Source of the DNA: Bacteroidota bacterium
GTDB taxonomy: Bacteria; Bacteroidota; Bacteroidia; Bacteroidales; JAAYUG01
Direction of reading: 5' to 3'
DNA: 11,591 nt
NCBI GenBank assembly: GCA_021812865.1
Contig: JAKAMP010000026.1
Location: forward strand, 1 to 11,591
The position numbers and the translations under genes were made by a program. Within the stretch, counting starts at the first letter, position 1, and each line of letters begins with the position of its first letter. Below, one piece after another: positions 5,900 to 11,591 of the stretch. The notes under the pieces were generated by a model, which worked only from the letters and a program-made list of their open reading frames with translations, was not told the origin of the DNA and ran no database searches.

Positions 5900-5914
5900 T
5901 GGCATTCTTATTGT
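5900..5914 (+). promoter_or_regulatory. Candidate sigma-54 (-24/-12) promoter of the ABC transporter operon
   Basis: TGGCAT-TCTTA-TTGT matches the sigma-54 consensus TGGCAC-N5-TTGC, with the GG and the -12 G exactly 10 bases apart as required. The -12 C is replaced by T, a real weakness. The expected transcription start is near 5926, leaving about 20 bases before the ATG at 5945. The tandem activator-type sites upstream support the call. Confidence 0.45.
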
Positions 5915-5944
5915 AAAAAATAAACCTGATTAAACTTTTTATGC

Positions 5945-6643
5945 ATGATCGACTTACGTAGTATTCACAAATCCTATGTCACCGGTTCCAATAGTCTGCA
6001 CGTATTAAAGGGTATCGACCTATTCGTGGACAAGGGCGAGCTGGTGTCCATCATGGGCGCTTCCGGTTCCGGGAAATCCACCTTATTGAATGTGTTGGGC
6101 ATTCTCGATAATTACGAAAAGGGGGAATATTATCTCGACGGTCAGCTGGTTAAGGAAATGAGCGAAGCCAAGGCGGCCATTCTCCGTAACCGTATGCTGG
6201 GCTTTGTTTTTCAGAGTTTCAATCTCATCTCATTTAAAAACGCTTTGGAAAATGTGGCGCTTCCGCTCTATTACCAAGGTGTTTCAAGAAAAAAGAGAAA
6301 TAAAATGGCGTTGGAGTTTCTGGATAGAATGGGTCTGAAAGAATGGGCGGATCATCTTCCCAGCGAACTGTCGGGAGGGCAAAAGCAAAGGGTTGCCATT
6401 GCCCGGGCTCTCATTACCAAACCCCGTGTGATTCTCGCCGATGAACCTACGGGGGCGCTTGATTCGGTTACCTCACAGGAAGTGATGGATATTTTCCAGG
6501 AAATCAATGCAGCCGGCATTACCGTGATCATTGTTACCCACGAGCGGGAAATAGCCCAGCGTACCGATAAGATCATCCGCCTGAAAGACGGGAATATAGA
6601 AGAAATAATTTTTAACCAGCACCTGCAAAAGGCAGCTATCTGA
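5945..6643 (+). CDS. ABC transporter ATP-binding protein, MacB/LolD type
   Basis: This 232-residue stand-alone ATPase has all motifs intact: Walker A GASGSGKST (38-46), Q-loop Gln90 in FQSFNLI, signature LSGGQKQRV (142-150), Walker B VILADE (162-167) with catalytic Glu167, the D-loop ALDS (171-174) and the switch His199 in VTHE. The sequence SFNLIS after the Q-loop is typical of the MacB/LolD/FtsE group. It should hydrolyse ATP on the cytoplasmic face to drive the two FtsX-type permeases encoded next. The ATG at 5945 begins MIDLRSIHKSY, the usual first strand; an ATG at 5941 is out of frame and stops after six codons. It is the first gene of the operon and ends 6 bases before the first permease. 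The partners indicate efflux or export of a hydrophobic molecule, peptide or lipoprotein; the substrate is unknown. Confidence 0.93.
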   Translation: MIDLRSIHKSYVTGSNSLHVLKGIDLFVDKGELVSIMGASGSGKSTLLNVLGILDNYEKGEYYLDGQLVKEMSEAKAAILRNRMLGFVFQSFNLISFKNALENVALPLYYQGVSRKKRNKMALEFLDRMGLKEWADHLPSELSGGQKQRVAIARALITKPRVILADEPTGALDSVTSQEVMDIFQEINAAGITVIIVTHEREIAQRTDKIIRLKDGNIEEIIFNQHLQKAAI

Positions 6644-6649
6644 TCATCC

Positions 6650-7885
6650 ATGCATCTTTTCGACATTGACATCTGGCAGGAGATTCTCAGTACCATCCGT
6701 AAGAACAGGCTGAGAACCTTTCTCACAGGCTTCAGCGTGGCCTGGGGTATTTTTATGCTCATTATCCTCCTGGGTGCAGGCAACGGCCTGCAAAACGGGG
6801 TGGAAAACCAGTTCAAAAGCGATGCCACCAACTCCATTTGGATATACAATGGCACCACCACTAAAGCCTACAAGGGATTACAGAGCGGCCGCAACATTGA
6901 ATTCAATAATTCCGACTACGAATTTGTACGCGACAATATACCCGGTATCAAGGAAATTTCGGCCCGGTATTATATGTGGCAAAACAGGCTGGTTTCCTAT
7001 AAAAAGGAATACGGTACATACGACCTCATTTGTGTTCATCCCGATTACCAGGTCATCGAGAATGCCATCATCACCTCCGGCCGGTTTCTGAATAACGTGG
7101 ATATTCACAATTACAGGAAGGTGGCTGTGATCGGCCGGAAGGTATCTACCAGCCTGTTCAAGGACGGGAAAGATCCGCTGGGGCAATATATCAATGTGAA
7201 CAAGGTCCCCTTCGAGGTGGTTGGTGTTTTCAGGGACCAGAGCGAGAGGGATGAGGAGCGTATATATCTGCCCATATCCACCGTACAGATGATCTTTAAC
7301 GGCGGAAACCGCATCAATAACCTTAGCCTTACCAGTGACCTGAACGCGAAGCAGAGTGAGGAACTGGAAGCCACTCTACGTGCCAAGCTGGCCCAGAGAC
7401 ACCAGTTCGATAAGGACGATCCGGGCGCATTGTTTGTGAACAATACCATCAAGCAGTATCAGAAGTTCCAGAACCTTTTTATCGGGATCAGGATATTCGT
7501 GGCGTTCATCGGCATGTTCACCATCATTGCAGGGATTGTGGGGGTAAGCAACATCATGATCATCGTGGTGAATGAACGGACTAAGGAGATCGGTATCCGC
7601 AAGGCCATTGGCGCTACGCCGGCCTCGGTAATCGGCCTCATTCTGCTCGAAGCCATTGTCATTACCGCTTTTGCAGGGTATATCGGACTGGTAGCCGGTG
7701 TTGGGCTGCTGGAGCTCCTTTCCAAGTATTTACCCCAGAATGACTTTTTCCAGAACCCGGAAGTGGATTTCTCCATTGCCATGATCTCGACACTGCTGTT
7801 GGTTGTGGCAGGAGCGCTGGCCGGATTTTTCCCCGCGCTCAAGGCTTCCAGGGTGAAACCTGTGGTGGCGCTGCGCGACGAATAA
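6650..7885 (+). CDS. FtsX/MacB-type ABC transporter permease, first paralog
   Basis: This 411-residue protein has MacB topology: cytoplasmic N-terminus, helix 1 (about 24-46), a large periplasmic MacB-PCD domain (about 47-276), then three C-terminal helices of the FtsX domain (about 277-308, 325-357 and 376-398). The cytoplasmic loop NERTKEIGIRKAIGA (308-322) is the conserved coupling region that touches the ATPase. The C-terminus PALKASRVKPVVALRDE is family-typical. Unlike E. coli MacB, the ATPase is a separate protein. It probably pairs with the downstream paralog as a heterodimer that works by transmembrane mechanotransmission; this is inferred from MacB and from the two-permease layout. 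The ATG at 6650 precedes FDIDIWQE, the usual start of this protein type. Confidence 0.92.
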   Translation: MHLFDIDIWQEILSTIRKNRLRTFLTGFSVAWGIFMLIILLGAGNGLQNGVENQFKSDATNSIWIYNGTTTKAYKGLQSGRNIEFNNSDYEFVRDNIPGIKEISARYYMWQNRLVSYKKEYGTYDLICVHPDYQVIENAIITSGRFLNNVDIHNYRKVAVIGRKVSTSLFKDGKDPLGQYINVNKVPFEVVGVFRDQSERDEERIYLPISTVQMIFNGGNRINNLSLTSDLNAKQSEELEATLRAKLAQRHQFDKDDPGALFVNNTIKQYQKFQNLFIGIRIFVAFIGMFTIIAGIVGVSNIMIIVVNERTKEIGIRKAIGATPASVIGLILLEAIVITAFAGYIGLVAGVGLLELLSKYLPQNDFFQNPEVDFSIAMISTLLLVVAGALAGFFPALKASRVKPVVALRDE

Positions 7886-7909
7886 TTAAAATTGCTAAAA
7901 ACATTTCTC

Positions 7910-9181
7910 ATGTTCGACAGGGACAGATGGCAGGAAGTATACCAAACGCTCAAAAGCAATAAACTGAGAACTTTTCTCACCGCTTTCGGTGTGTTCTGGG
8001 GAATTTTTATGCTCATGGTGATGCTGGGCGCCGGAAAAGGCTTGCAGAATGCCGCCTTTGACGGGCTCGGTGATTTTGCCACCAACAGCGCCTTTATTTT
8101 TGCGCGACAGACTTCTATTCCATACAAGGGATTTCCAAGGGGTCGCTTCTGGGAGTTCCATACTTCTGATATGAAAGCATTGGAAGAGAACATTCCGGAG
8201 ATCGATGTGCTTGCACCCCGCCTGCAGCCCTGGGGTGGCAACGGATCGAATAACGTGGTCCGCGGAATCAAAACTGCCTCGTATTATATCAGCGGCGATT
8301 ATCCATCCTTCAGCAAGATCGATCCCGTGAGCCTGATGCAGGGCCGCTTTATCAACGACATTGATGTGCTCGAAAAGAGAAAGGTCGCTGTAATCGGCAT
8401 CCGGGTGAGGCAGGAACTTTTTAAACCCGATGAAAATCCTATTGGACAGTACATCCGCATCCAGGGCGTGTATTTCCAGGTGGTGGGCGTGCATGAGCCC
8501 AAGAACAAGGTGAATATTGGAGGTGAAAAGGATCAGACCATTTACCTTCCCTTCTCAACCGTGCAGGTGGTGTATAACCTCGGAGATGTAGTGCATTATA
8601 TTATGGTAACTGCCAAGAAAAATATACCGGTCTCGATAGTCGAAAAGAAATGCATAGCCCTGCTGGCTGCACGGAACGGCGTGGCGCCGGAAGATGAACA
8701 GGCATTCGGGCATTATAACCTTGAGGAACAGTTCAACAAGATGAACGGCTTGTTTGCCGGAATACAGGGACTTATCTGGATTGTGGGCATCGGTACGCTG
8801 ATCGCAGGTGTGATCGGGGTAAGCAACATTATGCTCATCATCGTGAAGGAACGTACCAAAGAAATAGGCATACAGCGTGCCATCGGCGCCAGTCCCTGGA
8901 GGGTGATCTCCCAGGTGATCACCGAATCGGTTGTGCTCACTTCCATCGCCGGTACTTTTGGGCTGATGCTGGGCGTGCTTCTGCTCGAATCGCTGAATAA
9001 AGCCTTGAACTCAGCCGGCGGAAGCAACAGCGACGGTATGATGTTTATGAATCCCGGGGTAAGCTTCCATATTGCCATCTTAGCCCTGGTTATACTTGTT
9101 CTTTCCGGAATAATAGCAGGCCTGATCCCTGCCCGGAAAGCTGTTCGTGTGAAGCCAATTGACGCATTACGATATGAATAA
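7910..9181 (+). CDS. FtsX/MacB-type ABC transporter permease, second paralog
   Basis: This protein has 423 residues from the ATG at 7910. A TTG at 7892 would add six residues, but the ATG puts MFDRDRWQE level with the MHLFDIDIWQE start of the upstream paralog, so I prefer it. The topology is the same: helix 1 (about 23-43), a periplasmic domain (about 44-286), and FtsX helices at about 287-312, 334-360 and 386-407. The coupling loop is KERTKEIGIQRAIGA. It shares long stretches with the first permease (LRTFLTxF, WGIFML, GVSNIM, ERTKEIGI), so the pair arose by duplication. A serine/glycine-rich segment (AGGSNSDG) before the last helix is absent from the paralog. The gap to the preceding gene is 24 bases, consistent with one transcript. 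Confidence 0.92.
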   Translation: MFDRDRWQEVYQTLKSNKLRTFLTAFGVFWGIFMLMVMLGAGKGLQNAAFDGLGDFATNSAFIFARQTSIPYKGFPRGRFWEFHTSDMKALEENIPEIDVLAPRLQPWGGNGSNNVVRGIKTASYYISGDYPSFSKIDPVSLMQGRFINDIDVLEKRKVAVIGIRVRQELFKPDENPIGQYIRIQGVYFQVVGVHEPKNKVNIGGEKDQTIYLPFSTVQVVYNLGDVVHYIMVTAKKNIPVSIVEKKCIALLAARNGVAPEDEQAFGHYNLEEQFNKMNGLFAGIQGLIWIVGIGTLIAGVIGVSNIMLIIVKERTKEIGIQRAIGASPWRVISQVITESVVLTSIAGTFGLMLGVLLLESLNKALNSAGGSNSDGMMFMNPGVSFHIAILALVILVLSGIIAGLIPARKAVRVKPIDALRYE

Positions 9182-9198
9182 CCCTAAATTTGATTCCC

Positions 9199-10323
9199 AT
9201 GAAGAAAGTGTTTAGAATAATCATGATTGTGTTGTTTCTCGGAGTTTTCCTGTTTACAATCGGTTACCTCTACAAGAAATCCATCAAAAAGCCCGTTGTA
9301 TATGAGCTGAAATCAGCCTTTGTATCCAACCTGCTGAAGAAGACTGTAGCGACCGGCTCGGTGGTTCCCCGTAAGGAAATCACTATCAAGCCCCAGGTTT
9401 CGGGCATTGTGGAACAGATATATGTGCAACCCGGCAACCATATTAAAAAAGGCGATCTCATTGCCCGTGTGAAGATCATTCCCAATATGGTTGAGCTGAA
9501 CAACGCCGAGTCACGTCTCAACCGGGCGCAGATTGCTTACGATGATGCCAAACAGGTATTCGAAAGGCAGAAAAAGATCTACGACCAGGGAGTCATTCCC
9601 GAGGCCGACTTCCAGCAGGTGAGACTGAATTTCAATAATTCCAGGGAAGAACTCAATTCTGCTGAAAGCAACCTCCAGCTTATCAAAGAAGGGGTGAACA
9701 AGCGGTCGGGCGAAGTAACCAATACCCTGATCCGTTCCACTATCGAAGGCATGGTGCTCGATGTACCCGTGGAAGTAGGTAACTCGGTGATTGAAACCAA
9801 TAATTTCAACGAAGGAAGCACCATCGCATCCGTAGCCGACATGGGCGAAATGATCTTCAAAGGCAAGGTGGATGAGACCGAGGTAGGTAAGCTGAAGATT
9901 GGCATGCCGCTGATCCTTTCCATCGGAGCCATTGAAGATGAAAAATTCGATGCCACCCTGGAGTATATTTCACCCAAGGGAAAAGAAGAAAACGGAGCTA
10001 TCCAGTTCGAGATCAAGGCCGCAGTGAAGCTGAAAGCAAAGTCCTTTATCCGCGCCGGTTACAGCGCCAATGCCGACATTGTGCTCGACCGCCGCGACAG
10101 CGTGCTGGTAATCGAGGAATCATTGATCAAGTTCGACAAGGATACGCCCTATGTGGAGATCGAAACTAAGACTCCCCAGGTATTCGCAAGAAGAAATGTG
10201 AAGACGGGATTGTCCGATGGCATCAATATCGAGATTCTCTCAGGTCTTGTAAAGAAAGATAAAATAAAAGGGAAAGTGCAGGAAAATCAACCGGCGCCCG
10301 AAACACCTAAAGCGACCAGCTAG
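9199..10323 (+). CDS. Periplasmic adaptor (membrane-fusion) protein, MacA/HlyD family
   Basis: This protein has 374 residues. A single N-terminal membrane anchor lies at about 4-25. It is followed by a lipoyl/barrel-sandwich half (about 50-92, with VSGIVEQIYVQPGNHIKKGD), an alpha-hairpin (about 95-168, rich in N, Q, E and A), the second lipoyl half (about 178-215, IRSTIEGMVLDVPVEVGNSV), a beta-barrel domain (about 216-295) and a membrane-proximal domain (about 300-360). This order defines the adaptors of tripartite pumps. It should connect the permease pair to an outer-membrane channel across the periplasm. The hairpin is short, as in MacA-type adaptors. A TTG at 9190 adds three residues; the ATG at 9199 directly before KKVFRIIMI is preferred. 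It lies 17 bases after the second permease and is the last operon gene; no TolC-like gene follows. Confidence 0.9.
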   Translation: MKKVFRIIMIVLFLGVFLFTIGYLYKKSIKKPVVYELKSAFVSNLLKKTVATGSVVPRKEITIKPQVSGIVEQIYVQPGNHIKKGDLIARVKIIPNMVELNNAESRLNRAQIAYDDAKQVFERQKKIYDQGVIPEADFQQVRLNFNNSREELNSAESNLQLIKEGVNKRSGEVTNTLIRSTIEGMVLDVPVEVGNSVIETNNFNEGSTIASVADMGEMIFKGKVDETEVGKLKIGMPLILSIGAIEDEKFDATLEYISPKGKEENGAIQFEIKAAVKLKAKSFIRAGYSANADIVLDRRDSVLVIEESLIKFDKDTPYVEIETKTPQVFARRNVKTGLSDGINIEILSGLVKKDKIKGKVQENQPAPETPKATS

Positions 10324-10356
10324 CACAGTCCTTTCATTCAATATAGTGCAACATCC

Positions 10357-10452
10357 GAAAAGCTGTTCCTTCCATGCCCTGAATATTCTGTACCAGGAGC
10401 GATCCAGGTATAAAGGACCGATGGGGGCAAACAAGGGACAGCTTTTCTTTTT
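10357..10452 (+). terminator. Long stem-loop with T run after the transporter operon
   Basis: GAAAAGCTGTTCCT (10357-10370) pairs with AGGGACAGCTTTTC (10434-10447), 13 matches and one G-T wobble, and five Ts follow (10448-10452). This looks like an intrinsic terminator for the plus strand, 33 bases after the adaptor stop. The 63-base loop is unusually long and is itself structured: TGCCC (10375-10379) pairs with GGGCA (10425-10429). An apical hairpin at 10391-10410 has TACC/GGTA and GGA/TCC stems and a GCGA tetraloop of GNRA type. It may be a terminator with an elaborate head or part of a structured RNA. It does not look like a terminator for rlmD, as no T run occurs on that side. Confidence 0.6.
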
Positions 10453-10470
10453 GCAGATTTCCCGGCAACC

Positions 10471-11591
10471 TTATGCTGTTGGCCGTCTCCGTTCGAGCAG
10501 GGCAACATTTTCTACGTGCTGCGTATGCGGGAACATATCTACAGGCTGTATACGGGTTACTTCATAAAACTCGGCCAGCCGTGAAATATCGCGTGCCTGC
10601 GTGGCCGGGTTGCAGCTCACATATACTATTTTACGGGGCTGAGCAAATAAAATTCCATCGATCACTTTTTCGTGTACACCAGCCCGCGGGGGATCCAAAA
10701 CGATCACATCGGGCTTGCCCTTCGAAAAAATAAATTCATCGGTAAACACATCCTTCATGTCACCGGCTATGAACTCGCAGTTGCCCAGTGCGTTCAGCCG
10801 GGCATTGACATTGGCATCATGAATGGCTTCTTCAATGTATTCTATGCCAATAACCTTTCTGGCGCTACGGGCGAGGAACATGGCAATGGTGCCGGTGCCG
10901 GTGTACAGATCGTATACCACTTCGTTTCCAGTAAGTCCGGCAAAATCCCTGGCAACCTGGTACAGCCTTAATCCCTGGCGGGTGTTGGTCTGAAAAAACG
11001 ATTTCGGCCCTACCCTGAATTTCAGATTCTCCATGGTCTCCGTCAGCCAGGGTTCTCCCTTGTACAGGATGGCCTCCATATCGGCAATGCTGTCGTTCAT
11101 CTTCGGGTTGATCACATACATCAGGGAATGGACCGAAGGGAATTTCAGGAGGATATCGTTGAGCAATTGTTCCCTTTTTTCTTTATCATCGAGGGTAAAG
11201 GTTACCACCACCATTACTTGTCCGTCAACCGTATTACGGATGAGCAGGTTTCTCAGGAAACCCTCATGGGTATAAGGATCATGAAATTCAAGCTGGTGAG
11301 CCATGGCAAATTCCCTGATGGCGGTACGGATAGCATTCGATGGCTCGGGCTGGAGATGGCAGGTTTCAATGTCGAGCACCCGGTCGAACCTTCCTGGGAT
11401 GTGGAATCCGAGTGCATTGCGGCTTACTGTTTCGTTTTCGCCCGGGGCCTCCATATACCAGCGCCTGTTGGAGAAGGTAAACTCCAGCTTGTTCCTGTAA
11501 TGAAACACTTCCTCCGAGGGCAGGATGGGCTGAATGAGGCCGGTATTGATCTTCCCGATCCGTTCGAACTGGTCTTTCACCTGTTTTTCCT
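10471..11591 (-). CDS. rlmD: 23S rRNA (uracil-C5)-methyltransferase, RlmD/RlmCD type, cut by the right edge
   Basis: The frame is open to the right edge, so the N-terminus (about 90-100 residues, with the TRAM domain and three iron-sulfur cysteines) is missing; the GTG at 11580 is internal. Counted from that GTG, the remaining features are Cys74 in IETCHLQP (likely the fourth cluster ligand), SFFQTN (195-200) with the substrate-binding Gln, SAM motif YDLYTGTGT (223-231), LDPPRAG (295-301), nucleophile Cys323 in VSCNP and the general-base Glu in QHVENVALL. All catalytic residues of the RumA/TrmA family are present. The enzyme transfers a methyl group from SAM to U1939 of 23S rRNA; some relatives also modify U747, and sequence alone does not separate these. 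It converges with the transporter operon. Confidence 0.92.
   Translation of the reverse strand, partial: EKQVKDQFERIGKINTGLIQPILPSEEVFHYRNKLEFTFSNRRWYMEAPGENETVSRNALGFHIPGRFDRVLDIETCHLQPEPSNAIRTAIREFAMAHQLEFHDPYTHEGFLRNLLIRNTVDGQVMVVVTFTLDDKEKREQLLNDILLKFPSVHSLMYVINPKMNDSIADMEAILYKGEPWLTETMENLKFRVGPKSFFQTNTRQGLRLYQVARDFAGLTGNEVVYDLYTGTGTIAMFLARSARKVIGIEYIEEAIHDANVNARLNALGNCEFIAGDMKDVFTDEFIFSKGKPDVIVLDPPRAGVHEKVIDGILFAQPRKIVYVSCNPATQARDISRLAEFYEVTRIQPVDMFPHTQHVENVALLERRRPTA

Noticed and set aside
7892..7909. TTG start giving six extra residues on the second permease
   Set aside because: The ATG at 7910 aligns with the start of the upstream paralog.
7459..8271. 270-codon minus-strand reading frame
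   Set aside because: It is antisense across the end of the first permease and the start of the second, serine/threonine/proline-rich without any family motif, and typical of a shadow frame.
9190..9198. TTG start giving three extra residues on the adaptor
   Set aside because: The ATG at 9199 directly precedes the charged KK and membrane anchor, and ATG is preferred.

Overview
The window reads as chromosomal DNA of a Bacteroidota bacterium, most likely class Bacteroidia. This rests on the gene types: paired FtsX-type permeases starting FDxDxWQE with a MacB-like ATPase and MacA-like adaptor, a two-permease arrangement I know mainly from this phylum, a bacteroidete-type RlmD, and YdeI, DUF1003 and DUF3592 proteins. 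Start codons also lack clear Shine-Dalgarno sequences. The assignment is an inference; there is no rRNA or other decisive marker.

Layout. (1) About 1-2160 is an AT-rich accessory stretch. It holds the 3' part of a type I restriction HsdR gene, 362 bases without a gene but with two palindromic elements, and a lone DJ-1/PfpI gene. The second palindrome has a long stem and resembles an integron attC site in size and layout. (2) About 2318-5273 holds single-gene units of higher GC: a YdeI/OmdA-type protein (+), a DUF3592 membrane protein (-), a DUF1003 membrane protein (-) and a Tat-signal ThuA-like protein (+). (3) 5274-5944 is 671 bases without a convincing gene. It holds 14 tandem heptamers, a 30-base direct repeat, two opposed clusters of a CGCAAAG-like heptamer, and a promoter region. 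(4) 5945-10323 is a four-gene operon for a MacAB-like efflux or export ABC transporter: ATPase, two paralogous permeases, membrane-fusion adaptor. (5) A long stem-loop ending in a T run follows, and then a convergent rlmD gene that leaves the window at the right edge.

How it works together. The transporter operon is the main functional unit. The ATPase and two permeases should form an inner-membrane complex, and the adaptor should bridge the periplasm to an outer-membrane TolC-like channel that is not encoded here. Upstream are two 16-bp TGTTC-N6-GAACA-like sites exactly 21 bp apart, then a sigma-54-like -24/-12 element. This suggests control by an unlinked NtrC-type activator, perhaps envelope-stress responsive. 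The other genes look like independent housekeeping or accessory units.

I found no new multi-gene defence or mobile system. The most interesting unexplained signals are the sigma-54-type control region, the structured element at 10357-10452, the attC-like palindrome at 1369-1504 and the heptamer repeats at 5296-5613.
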